The position numbers and the translations under genes were made by a program. From contig CM061094.1 of assembly GCA_030770545.1 (NCBI GenBank), positions 1,662,001 to 1,726,000 of the forward strand: a stretch of 64,000 bases of DNA. Direction: 5' to 3'. The notes beneath the pieces are model-generated. The model was not told the DNA's origin. It ran no database searches and saw only the letters and a list, made by a program, of their open reading frames with translations. This document shows positions 1 through 12,542 of this stretch, one piece after another (positions within the stretch are counted from its first letter, which is position 1; each line of letters starts with the position of its first letter). Source of the stretch: Macropodus opercularis. Lineage: Eukaryota > Chordata > Actinopteri > Anabantiformes > Osphronemidae.

Positions 1-780
1 GAGAGTTTTATACCTAAAGCCTTGCACAGTTTAGTCAAATGTTAAACGTGGAAAAGTATCCTCTCCCATGGTGGTAGTGAAGCAATATTTTGACAACTGG
101 CTGCAGTGTTTTCCAATTGCAGCTGAACTCACAGGATCACACACACTTTACGCACACACACAGACACACACTTTACGCACACACACAGAGGCACGCGGGC
201 TTTACAGGCACCTGAGGGGCTGCAGCTGAAACGTGCGAACACGTGCTCTGTGCAAGGTCTGAAATATTCAAAACAAACGTGTTTAAAGAGGCAGGCGACG
301 CATCAAGCGCTCATGTCACACTGACAGATGTTTATGTAAATGTTTAACCTCCCTCTTTTCTCCGAGTATTTAACAAGCCAGAGGCACTATTGCTAAAAAA
401 GAACGTGTCCATGGATTGCTTCTTGTCATGGTCTCAGATAACGCCTTCGTCTCCGTGTGTTCCTGAAAGCACCATCGGGTTTGTTTTGGGTCCGTGGGGC
501 TTTGATAGAACTGACCAATCAGAAGAGGCCAAGGGGCGCGCGTATGCCCCGCCTACTATACGTGTTTAGCGGCGCGTATCCTGTAAGTTGTTCATTCCAC
601 TGCTGGGGAGCCAAGGAGTCAACGGCGAACAATAAGAAGCAGCCACGCTACGCCCACTCCTACACAATTCTACTACCAAACAACACGTTTGTCACCGCAT
701 CACCGAACTAAATAATCCTCGGAGACACACAAGAGCGGCCTGTCCAGCTTAGAGCGTTTCTTTCCCAGATTTTCCTCAGA
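1..780 (+). promoter_or_regulatory. chka: chka 5' flank and probable promoter / 5' UTR
   Basis: Gene-free stretch upstream of the chka start codon. It contains CA-rich runs at about 137-190, a CACGTG E-box at 240-245, a CCAAT box at 515-519 and a GC-rich patch at about 530-552. This would place transcription start between about 555 and 720, but no TATA box or initiator decides it. An open frame at 457-711 has no recognisable protein and is probably non-coding or a leader ORF. Confidence 0.5.
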
Positions 781-3700
781 ATGAAGACCAAATTCATCAA
801 CGGGGTTTCTTCTTCCCCCTCCATGTCGCTGGGGCTGCTGGTGACGGAGAACGCCTTGCAGGTCCAGCCCGAAGCCCAGGACGACTGCAAGGAGCTGGCC
901 CGCTGCGACCAGCCCGACCCAGATACCCGGCACAAGGCTTTTATGTGGTGCAGGGAGTTTCTTCGTGGAGCCTGGAAGACTCTGGCCGAGGACGACTTTC
1001 GTCTCACCATTATAAGGTGAGGTTGGCTTCATTTAGTGGAAGCTGCAGCAGTGACGCAGTTTTACGGCCCAGACCAAGACGCAAACCGTTAGAGCGGAAT
1101 TCTTTAAAATGTGCTAATTTCGTGCTGGACAGACTGTCGTCAACAGGATGCTGCATTTTTTACGTCTGTTTCCCGTTTTATGTTCCCTAAACGGCTTTGG
1201 ATCGTTGAGCTGCCTGAACCAGACAAGCCTTTGACTTCTCCTTATGTGTCCTCCAGAGGTGGTCTGAGCAACAAGCTCTTCCTGTGCAGCCTCCCTGACA
1301 GCCTGCACACTGTTGGGGACGAGCCCAGGAGCATCCTGCTGCGCCTCTATGGGGCCATCCTACAGGTGGGAGCCACATCTCTGAAACCCAAACAAACCAG
1401 CTGAACGAGTTACAAATGCAGCAGACACATGGGTGTGGTGAAACTAGCTCCCCTCAGCAGCGTGTGTAGTTATCAGCCTGATATTTAGTTTAGCTTAGTA
1501 CCGGTTTAGCTGCTGTAACGGTAGATGGGTTCAGATAAGTGTAACACTCATACACTGGTTGAATGGGTCTTTATTGCAGTCATGACTTGTGTAACTGGGG
1601 TCAAATGTTACTTTGTTGCTTTTCCTGATAATCACAAAGATCACAAAATAAACAGAAACTAATCCATGAGGTAACCGCACAGCTGCTACGGGTGGTTTTT
1701 GTTTTTTCTGCAGATCATCAGCTATGTTAGTGTGTGCCTGTGTAGTTTACCTTTATGTGTGTAGGTTTGTGTGTTTATGTATGTGTACAGGCGTGTTAGC
1801 CATTGTTGTACATGGTGATGTACCCCCATGGCTGTACATGCATGTGTTCTTTGCCGTAGGCTTTCCAAAGGAGCGTGCCTTGGGCACTCTTGTTCCCAGG
1901 TGAACCCACCAAAAAACACGGTACAGTATGAGATCTCTGAAATCTCAGCCTAATACAAAAAACTATAACATACTTTAATGTAGAACAAACTTGGCAGCAA
2001 ATGCCGGGACGTTAAATTAAGGCGGAAAACAGTGTTGAAACACCTCTCCTGTCTTCTTTTCTACATCCCTGCCTTCAGACTTTAAATTGCCGTCAGCTGA
2101 ATTTTTAACGCGGTGAACAAAAAAAGAAGCCAGAGGATGGATCTGCTCAATTGCTTCTAGCTCAGCTAAAAAAAACGAAAAGGTAGCAGCAAAGGTCTTT
2201 GGCCAGAGTGAAGGCAGAACAAAAATATAATTCCTAAAGTGCTTGCAACTGACAAGATGAGAGACAGAGGCTAATCTCCTAAAATGACGTGGCGCCCAGT
2301 CCAGAGATAACGGATCAGTCACTACTGAACTCCAGTCTCATGTCTGCAGACTGGTTTTTTCTAAGTTACTTACATCTTTTGCTAAATATTGAGTCACAAA
2401 CATTGTGCTCAACACCTGAAAACCACACAATCCTACTGGCGATTTTTGTCACCGGTTTTGATGTGCACATTAATGTGGGTGTAATCAGACCCGCATTAAG
2501 TATTAACTAAAGTCTGTGTAATTGCTAGTGTACGCAGTTACCTTTTATTGCCACGAATGTCTGGGAGAGCAAAAGCACTGTGTCCTTCACCAAGGTAACT
2601 GCCAGCATCTCCGTCATGACAGAGCTGCCTCTCAAGAATTAGTCATGTCTAATCAAAAAGCTAATATGATTAAGCAACTACGAAGTCCTGTCAGAGTGCA
2701 TGGGTACTAATGATTAAACAAACCCTAACTGCACTGCGGACACAGTTTCTCAGCAATGAAGATATGTGGATAACACAAAACCCTGCATCGAAGGAAATGC
2801 ATTCAAAAATGCATATTGTCTCCACAGCTTTTACTGCATGTAACCAGTGCTGCGAGCAGGTTTTACATAACAGCAAATAGTTTTTCCCGCTCCTCCTCAG
2901 AAACAACCATTTTTTTATCCAGTCTGGCTGTTGTGTAAAGTAGGTAGTGAAGAGGTCACAGTGATTAGAGTCCAACAGACTCTTTGAACTCATACTGTAC
3001 TGTTGCATTCAAGCCTTGCCTAGGTTTTCATGTAGCTCACCAATAGCAGACATATTGACAGATAGTCCTTTCCTTTTTCTTCTGTTGATAGATGTCCTGC
3101 AATAAAGGGGATTACCAACAGTCCAACAAAGAGAATCACTTCCAAGTAAGTAACCCATGGTGTTCTGAACATACTGAGTGGTTTTCAATCACCAAAACAT
3201 TCACCATGTCGGAGTTTCACTCAGGTTTGCCTGACAAGCAGCTGTTTCAGGGAAAGCGCAAAGGAGGCATTTGTTTGTTCAGAATTTATTCAGATCGTGT
3301 CCACCTCTGATAAACTGCTTGATTTACCGATTTTTCAGAGGAGGCAGTTACATTAAACAAATCATTTAAAACAAATAAAAAACTGAGTTGATGTCCGACC
3401 ACTGGAACATCACCGCTGCATTTAGAGAGCCACTGCTTGTCTGAGGCTCTGCCAAGACATGGTCACTGACCTGGAAACTCCCTCCCCCTGCACTCAGCAT
3501 GTCATGTGATCACGGTCCCCATTCCTGTTGTTCTAGGGCTGAGTCACAGCACCTGATGATGTGTTTGAGCTGAGGTCATAAGTCAGCTGCTGTTGTGCTT
3601 CAGACTTTATCATGACAAAACTGCTCTCACTTAGCAGTGAGACTAATGTAGAGCTGTGTCAGCGTTAGTATCTTAAGATAACCCTGAGTCCAAAAGACTG

Positions 3701-6700
3701 TCTGGTTAACATACATCCTATTTGCCTATGAGCAATGAGACATGTGCCCACAAAGGAAATTGCATAACATTTTGAATTAATACTTTTCTTTATGCTTTCT
3801 TCCTCAAGTTTTGGGGAAGGAATACAATGCTCAGCAGAGTGAATGCTTAAATGCTTAAATAGAATAACTGACTCGTGTCATCTGAGCATTAGAAAATCTG
3901 ATTGGCATGTAATAAAAGGACACCCCATAATATATGAACAAACTTCCTGGAAAACTTTGATGTTTGATGATCACAAAATGAAACAGAAGCACAAGAATTA
4001 CGAGAACATCCTGGATCCTGTGCACACGCAGGAAATAGCAGGAGGGAGGTGCTTGCTTGGAATGCTGCACATTCCATCTGCTTAAAAGGCGTTGGCTTTT
4101 AGTTTAAATGTGTCAGAAATGGCAAAGCAGATCATAATACATACATTTAACTGTGTTCTATATAATACTTCTTATTACTCATATGACATGGCTGTAACAC
4201 ACGTACATAGTAAGTATAACACGTTCATTGTAGTGTAGTTGGATTTGATCCCTCTCTTCTTATTAAGCTATTCCCTTACTGGCATATTGACACACAAAAC
4301 ATAGAAGATAAATCTTGAGGTGAGGGCATTAACTCTCTGTGGCTCCCATTACACCTGCACCAGTCCAAGGCCAGCTGCTAAATATCTCAGAGCAGAATAG
4401 TAGAACTGATAAGGGGATGAAAACATAACAAGAAAGACAAACACGTCAGAGCCTCCATGAAAATGACTTGAGGTTTGGACTAAATGTATTCAGAACTACT
4501 CCAAGATATTTGTAGATGCACAAGGCAGGAAATGAGGATGGAGGATAAAAGAAGGCATCTGTAAATGTGAAATAATAATGTTCACGTGACACATAAACCC
4601 ACTCATTCCAGTTATTGTTTGGCGCTGGGATAACATGGCAAATAAAATGACTATTATAAGCTGTGTAAATTTTACTAATTGTAAAATCACAATGTGCTGT
4701 AACTGTATAATACAAAGGTAACGGCCCAGATAGAATAGAACATCAGTCATTAAAACTAATAACTAACTAGGCTAAAGCCTGAAATAGGTCAGAGGAAGTG
4801 AAAAAGGCATTTCATCTGTCACTATTGTAGTCCACTTACCTTCCACAATGCCAAATCTTAAAGTAGGCATTACAGAAGAGTGAACCCCTGACGTTTGTAG
4901 GGGTTACCACAGTAATAGAGAATCCCTGGCTTGGTACTGGTCTGAGCCCAATCAACCGTCAACTCGGTATGAAGTGAATCTAGATTGGAGCTGTGGTGTA
5001 CAAACGTTCATATGTGTTCTAGATGCCAAAATGATGTCGTGGACTAACTGAATGCTTCAGACGACGTCCAATGAGCCGACTGCAGGGCTTTGAGACTTTG
5101 CTATGTTTTAGGCTGTCAGCTGCTCTGTTGTCTGGCAGTTTGTGTGTCAAGCTGATTATGGTAATATAGATCCTTCATGTTGGAGATTTAAATCCAGCAT
5201 GTGATCAGCATTCTGCAGATAAGGCATTACATAACAGGGAGCATTCACAGAGCAAACGGCCTGGGAATGAAACCGTGTGCTGCACGCTCTGTTCTCAAGG
5301 ACTGCAAGAGCATATTTTAATTGTTCACTGTGTCCAAACACAAAGCTGAGCAAAACTGAAGATGGATAAAGATTTTGATTTGTTTGCCACGATCATAATT
5401 GTGATTGTGTTGTACAGACGTAAGGGGAAATTCAAACTAAGCTTGTTGATCAGCTTTATCTTATGAAATTGTTTGCAGATTATGTAATTAATTTACAGAT
5501 AAGGTTGAAACCATCAATTGATTTGTTCATTACTTGATTACTTACTTTCTTGTAATCATTCTGAAACAATTACTTGTTGGCAACTGGCTGGACTTGAGTT
5601 TTTAAGGTGTTTCACAATGTAATGAAGTCTCTTGAAGGCAGAGGCAAAACATTTTCACAAATGCAACATAGCCTTTAGAAAAATATGTAGCCTAGACAAC
5701 TGAGAATGTTCATAGGCAAGTGTTATATACAATATGCTTGCATTAGGCCTCACAATGAAATGTAACATCTGAGAGACCACAGAGTGAGCAGCATGTTTTC
5801 CTTTGATTGAGCTTCCTGCTGAAGACACACAAGAAGCACATTCTCCGGATTTTTGAGCAAAACTGTAGCAGCCAGTGTCCTGCAGCAACCTTTTAGCAGG
5901 ACACTTAGGCAATATGTGAAATAGGAAGACATGCTGTACCTTGTTAGAAAACCTAAACCCTCAAGATACAGATTCTATAAATCAAATGAAGTTTCAGCTA
6001 ATACAGAAAAAACTTCATAAAGCAATGGCAAGATATGACAATCCCCGACTTCCCTGACCTTTACTCTGTGCATAATATCTGGACAACGATAGTCCAATGA
6101 ATGTTCAGTTGCAAGAAACTCTGGGATAACATAGATTTCTACATAAATTTTATGATATAATAAATGTTTTTATTGAACATTATATGTAAACATTCTCAGA
6201 CCAGGTGGTAAAGTATGTGAACCTTTGGCCTTAATAACTAGTCGACCCTCCTTTAGCAACAACCTCAACCAATCTATATTATATTCTGCCAGTAGTTCTG
6301 TGGAACATCCAGCTGCTCTTTGGCAAACTTCAAACATGCTGCAGTATTTTTTGGACAGCAGTGTCTTCCCCCGTGATTCCTCCCATATTCTCCATTCTAG
6401 GTTTAATGTTTTACTTATTGTAGATTAGTCTAGGGGGTCACATACTTTTCACCCTGCACTGAGAATGTTTACATGTTATGTTCATTAAAAACATGCAAAT
6501 ATATAATGTTTGTGCAGCATTAGTTTAAGCAGACAGTTTTTTTTATTGTTGTGACTTTGATGAAGATCACATTTATGACCAATTTATGCAGAAATCCATA
6601 TCATCCCAGAGGGTTCACACACTTTTTCTTGCAACTCTAACAATATTAAAGGTTTAAGTCCAACAACGTGTTCTCAAAGAGAAAAAGCCCTAAAATCCAT

Positions 6701-9700
6701 CATCCTTCTAAGGTGTTTTAGCGAGTCTATAAGAGGCCAAGACACAGTTTTATTGATTTAGGCTTCAGGGCATTGTTTGAGCTGGTATGAGAGAAGGCTT
6801 CAGCCTTGAGCCCCTGTTGGGCACCACATATCCAGGCACTGGTGTGTGTGAGGTTTGCTTCGCCAAGATGAAGGAGACCAACACAGCTGTCGTTAGTATG
6901 CTTCAGCAACCTTAACAGTTACTGGTGCTCTGACTGGGCCAACATTTCCCTAAGCCTTATTCTCCTCTGTTCCTGTCACAGTCAGACCAAGCTAACACAA
7001 GCCAAAGCATTTCATCCACCATCGCTCCCGCCTTCTTTTAATTTCTCCTTTCTCCTGAAAGCTCCTTTCAGACATGTACTTCACGCTGCACTTCTCTGGC
7101 ATTTTCACACGTCAGACTCCAAGTTGTATTGGCGGCCAGCCTACTAAAAAAAACTGGGATTTACGGGACTTCCCTTCACTGTTGAAATGTGCAGACCAAG
7201 CAGCATTTTCTGTCATGTGTTTTAGTACCACAAAATGAAATGTAAAAGGAAATGAAAAACTTCACTTCTCTGTTCACTAACAAATTTTCTCTGAACTTTC
7301 ATTTGAAATACAATTTAAAGTACATGGTGGTACTGTGGAATCTTTCATGCACTAAACGTTTTGTGTTGTGTTTCTAGGGTGCAGAGGCCATGGTACTGGA
7401 AAGCGTGATGTTTGCCATCTTGGCCGAGAGGGACTTGGGCCCAAAACTTTATGGCATCTTTCCTCAGGGCCGATTGGAGCAGTATGTGCCTGTGAGTCAC
7501 CAGGAACATTCTCAAATGTGTGAAAGATGTGTAGGACTTACAGCAGATCCAATAAATGTTTCTCCAGTTAGTTTTATAAATTAAAAACAATTAAATTGCT
7601 TAATTATCTTCTGGGCAAATTTACAGTAGTTGAATGAGTGCAGTGTCCAAGCTTATAAATGAAATAATTAACATAGTTGTTTTTACAGAGCCGTAAACTG
7701 GACACTTGTGAGTTAAGCGAAGCAGGAATTTCAGCAGAAATCGCAGAAAAAATGGCCAAGTTTCATGGAATGAGGATGCCTTTCAACAAGGAGCCCAAGT
7801 GGCTGTTTGGAACCATGGAGAAGTGAGTCATTTGAAATCATGCCTTGACTTGTGCTGTTATCTAATCATATCTATTCTAAAATCCATGATTTTCATTCCA
7901 AAGACAACACATTATAGTACAGATTACTGTACTTATCAACAAGTGTGATGTGGCAGTTCACTTGCTCATGCTGCACGTCCTTTAAATTTAGTTTCACATT
8001 CATTTATCAGGTGTGTGTTGTGCAATATTTGTCATCGTCTTTTGATAAAGTTCATTGTCCTGTTGTAGGTCATGTGTAACTACATTGACTCATTTAGTAA
8101 ATTTCCACGTCTGGATTTATGGATCTTTGCTATGTAATTGAAGATAATTTATTGTTACCACAGAAGAAATATACATTTTCATTCTATTTATTCTATTCTA
8201 TCTATCTATTTATTTATTTATTTGTTTGGTGGTACTAGAATACATTAAAAGACCAGTGCAAAATGGCAACAATATAAACCACACCTCATGTCAAATCATA
8301 CTCAACCAACATCTGCATTATTTCTTTTTTTATTCCATAGTTGTCAAAGAATGAACTGATTTAGCTTAGTTCTTAAAATAGAATGATCCTGTGAGCTATA
8401 GGATTTGAAAGAGCATAAAACGTGAAACATATTTACACTGTGCTGTTAAACAAACTAAACACACCTATAACAACATCTGTGTAATAGAAACTGATTATTG
8501 CTTTTCACCCAGGGCCATGAGAAGGATAAATATTTTCCATTTGTTCAAAGGCTCAAAAATGTGCCAAGAATTCCACATTGCATTTACATGGATTCAGACA
8601 CATATATATTATGCGTGACGCGTCCTTGTTAAATAAATATTCTTGTTCTATGGCCTAAAATTCTATTGTGTGTTTTATAATTTTAACAAGTCTACATTAT
8701 AACTTGATACATCTTCTCTAAGTCAAGAGTACGCAATAGTTTTACATTACTCTTAGAAATGAGCCAATGTGGTGCAGTTTAACAGGCCGCTGCTGTACCT
8801 GCTGTGAACTTTGCGATGCTTAATGTTCAAAACAAGACTTGTAGTAAAAATGTTTTTTCATGTGCTCTACATAATTTGTATTGTTTTGTTGTATTTGTAG
8901 TAGAAGATAATCTAAAAAGAAACATGTTGTGTGATTTGGGGTTTTGAGAAAACTGATGTGACTGTGTTTGTGTGTAACACCAACCAGGTACCTAAGTCAA
9001 GTCATGAGGCTGAATTTCACCAGAGAGTCTCATCTGCGATGCTTCAATGTCCTTCTCAGCTACAATCTGCCACAGGAGATGAAAATACTCAAGTATGTCC
9101 TTGTCTCATGCATAAAAGGGTTTTATACACGGTGTAACACAATACATTATACAATGAGTAGAACACAAGATGTAACGCAATACTTTATACAATGAGTAGA
9201 ACACAAGATGTAACGCAATACTTTATACAATGAGTAGAACCCAAGATGTAACACAATACATTATACAATGAGTAGAACACAAGATGTAACGCAATACTTT
9301 ATACAATGAGTAGAACCCAAGATGTAACACAATACATTATACAATGAGTAGAACACAAGATGTAACACAATACTTTATACAATGAGTAGAACCCAAGATG
9401 TAACGCAATACTTTATACAATGAGTAGAACCCAAGATGTAACGCAATACTTTATACAATGAGTAGAACCCAAGATGTAACGCAATACTTTATACAATGAG
9501 TAGAACCCAAGATGTAACGCAATACTTTATACAATGAGTAGAACCCAAGATGTAACGCAATACTTTATACAATGAGTAGAACCCAAGATGTAACGCAATA
9601 CTTTATACAATGAGTAGAACCCAAGATGTAACGCAATACTTTATACAATGAGTAGAACCCAAGATGTAACGCAATACTTTATACAATGAGTAGAACCCAA

Positions 9701-12542
9701 GATGTAACGCAATACTTTATACAATGAGTAGAACCCAAGGTGTAACACAACACTTTATACAATGAGTAGAACCCAAGATGTAACACAATACTTTATACAA
9801 TGAGTAGAACCCAAGATGTAACGCAATACTTTATACAATGAGTAGAACCCAAGATGTAACGCAATACTTTATACAATGAGTAGAACCCAAGATGTAACGC
9901 AATACTTTATACAATGAGTAGAACCCAAGGTGTAACGCAATACTTTATACAATGAGTAGAACCCAAGGTGTAACACAATACTTTATACAATGAGTAGAAC
10001 CCAAGATGTAACGCAATACTTTATACAATGAGTAGAACCCAAGATGTAACACAATACTTTATACAATGAGTAGAACCCAAGATGTAACACAATACTTTAT
10101 ACAATGAGTAGAACCCAAGATGTAACGCAATACTTTATACAATGAGTAGAACCCAAGATGTAACGCAATACTTTATACAATGAGTAGAACCCAAGATGTA
10201 ACACAATACTTTATACAATGAGTAGAACCCAAGATGTAACGCAATACTTTATACAATGAGTAGAACCCAAGATGTAACACAATACTTTATACAATGAGTA
10301 GAACCCAAGATGTAACGCAATACTTTATACAATGAGTAGAACCCAAGATGTAACGCAATACTTTATACAATGAGTAGAACCCAAGATGTAACACAATACT
10401 TTATACAATGAGTAGAACCCAAGATGTAACACAATACTTTATACAATGAGTAGAACCCAAGATGTAACGCAATACTTTATACAATGAGTAGAACCCAAGA
10501 TGTAACACAATACTTTATACAATGAGTAGAACCCAAGATGTAACACAATACTTTATACAATGAGTAGAACCCAGCTGAATCATTAACTTGAGTTGTAGAA
10601 CTGCTGCAAGTGCCCTGATATTTACATTTTGCTATCACTATACAATATGAAGACACACTGTATAAACTCCCCACTGAGCCACACTGTGGCTGACTGGCCT
10701 TTCTCTTTGTACAGGTCTCTGCTGGAAACCACCCACTCTCCAGTAGTGTTCTGCCACAATGACTGTCAAGAAGGTAAAGCCTGTTGACATCCACTCGTAG
10801 CTGTACATTTGCTTTTTTCTTTTATAGAAAAATGATTGTGTGCATGTGCTATTTTCAGGCAACATCCTTCTGCTGAAGGACCGCCAGACCTCTGGCAAAC
10901 AGAAGCTCATGCTGATTGACTTTGAGTACAGCAGCTACAACTACAGGTCAGTTAGCAAGTACTAGAACACTATATTACTACATTATTAGATCTGTCTGTC
11001 TAAATGTATTAAATTTCCCTCCGAACTAAAGTTGTCCTGCACCATGAGAGCAGTGGAGGGTGGAGAAGGAGGCAAAACATGTAGAGACAGAGTAGTGAAG
11101 TATAAGGAAAAAGAATTCCTTTGTCATTTACGTCTGACAGCTGGAATTCGTGGGCTCCGCCTCCTGCTGAATTATTCACTGCAGCTGTTATGTAACCTGA
11201 ATTTGGCAGGAGGAGAAGGACGCAGTGAAGACAGAGAAGGAAACTTGCAGTGTAACTAATCATGCTGGTGCAGTGGGTTTTAAGTGCAGTCGCTGGAGAA
11301 CTGAACGGGCAGTGTTCAAAGGGAACCTCTGATATTTATATTATTATAAGATGGGATACAGATTGTTGTTTACTTCAATAGCCGATAGCCAACCAGGATA
11401 GTATCAGACACATGCCCCTGACATGGCTCATGTGGAAGCAGTCATTACCTTGACTTTCTGGTCATTGAACCAGCATCAGCTGTGTTTACGTAATGTAATC
11501 ATTGTACGCCAAAGGACTTACTGCAAGTCTTACCGCAGGGCTGGTATGATCCTGCCTGAACGCGCAGTCATGAAATAAAAAGCTAATTTATTCATCTAAA
11601 TGTGTAATCAGATTTGAAGAATGTTTATCTGTGGTTAACTTTGCAGGGGATTTGACATTGGCAACCATTTCTGTGAATGGATGTATGACTACAACTGTGA
11701 TGAGTTTCCTTACTTCAAAGTAAATGCTCAGGCCTACCCTTCAAAGGCCCAGCAGGTGTGTATGAAACGTTAATACGCTGTCATGTTAGTCATGTGATTT
11801 CTGTTACTGCTGACTGAGGGTAACTTGTTGTGTCTTCATGCAGCTTCACTTCATTGAAAGCTACTTACGTGAATCTGATCACGGGTTTGACAACCTGAGT
11901 GAGGAGGACCAGATAAAACTGAAGGAGGAGTTTTACATTGAGGTGAACAGGTGAGCTCAGATGCAGAACAGTGTCAACACAAGACAATACCACAAAGACA
12001 CAGATCCAATATCAAACAAAACTAAGTTTTCATGTGTTTTTGAATCTAGATTCTCTCTGGCATCCCACTTCTTCTGGGGCTTGTGGTCAGTCATCCAGGC
12101 CCGGCTCTCCACCATCCAGTTTGGATACCTGGTGAGTTTAATGGCTGGGAATGTATAATGGTTGCAAATGAGTGAATACAGCACCCACTTAGCTGTGGTA
12201 GTTAAAGGTACAGTAGGAAACAATGTACAGCGATATTAGAAGAAGGCATAGAAGTTCCGGTGGCGTCAATATTTACTGTGTTAACAATGGGCCGGATGAC
12301 ATCAGGTCAGGCTGCCGAGCCAGTCTGACAGGAAACCTCAGTAACTTGAACCCAACTCAGACCCATTTCTACTTAGTTGTTGGATATGAACCAAACAAAA
12401 TGAAACATGTGCAACACATCTCTGAACAGCATGTGACAATATACGTAGATATATTTAGTAAATGATATTTATTGTGTTGCAGGAGTACGCCCAGGCCAGG
12501 TTTGAGGCATACTTCCATCAGAAGAAGATCTGGGCTGTGTAA
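781..12542 (+). CDS. chka: choline kinase alpha (11 coding exons, complete)
   Basis: Phosphorylates choline (and ethanolamine) with ATP in the cytosol, the first step of the CDP-choline route to phosphatidylcholine. Inferred coding exons: 781-1016, 1257-1365, 7378-7491, 7689-7822, 8988-9092, 10715-10773, 10859-10946, 11647-11755, 11844-11950, 12050-12131, 12483-12542. All have GT/AG borders and sum to 401 codons including stop. The start is chosen because the protein opens MKTKF, as in vertebrate CHKA. Visible family landmarks are GGLSN and LLRLYGAILQ (ATP-binding lobe), the kinase motif HNDCQEGNILL with catalytic Asp near residue 249, and DFEYSSYNYRGFDIGNHF with the metal-binding Asp near 273. 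The C-terminus is EYAQARFEAYFHQKK. Human CHKA is longer because of a proline-rich insert near the N-terminus that is absent here. The N-terminus and core favour alpha over beta. Intron 2 is about 6.0 kb. Confidence 0.96.
6108..6635. mobile_element. Non-autonomous DNA transposon with long terminal inverted repeats
   Basis: Within chka intron 2. The ends GTTGCAAG (6108-6115) and CTTGCAAC (6628-6635) are inverted copies. The similarity continues inward, imperfectly, through matching blocks around CTCTGGGAT, ATTTCT.CATAAATT, ATGTAAACATTCTCAG and AAAGTATGTGA. No transposase ORF is present, so this is a MITE-like element of about 528 bp. The target duplication is not clear, so the superfamily is left open. 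Confidence 0.65.
8195..8226. repeat. TATC/TTTA-rich low-complexity stretch
   Basis: Short imperfect run of TCTAT and TTTA units in chka intron 4. No other structure is seen there. Confidence 0.5.
9132..10573. repeat. Minisatellite, 38-bp unit x about 38
   Basis: Head-to-tail array in chka intron 5, starting about 40 bp after the exon-5 donor (9092) and ending about 140 bp before exon 6. The unit is a 38-mer beginning ATGTAACGCAATACTTTATA and ending GAGTAGAACCCAAG. Variation is confined to a few sites: TAACG/TAACA, TACTT/TACAT, AACCC/AACAC and AAGAT/AAGGT. The 5' edge carries the most divergent units, and the interior is nearly homogeneous. Because 38 is not a multiple of 3, open frames across it are accidental. 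Confidence 0.97.

Noticed and set aside
457..711. 84-aa + strand frame upstream of chka
   Set aside because: It spans the putative promoter with its CCAAT and GC boxes and has no recognised protein; at most a leader ORF.
700..1032. - strand open frames of 100-110 aa
   Set aside because: They are antisense to chka exon 1 and reflect its GC-rich codons.
9110..10573. CRISPR array
   Set aside because: The repeat has no unique spacers; units are contiguous and in a vertebrate intron, so it is a minisatellite.
10477..10910. - strand open frames overlapping the minisatellite edge and chka exons 6-7
   Set aside because: They are antisense to chka coding exons and the 38-bp repeat; no family resemblance.
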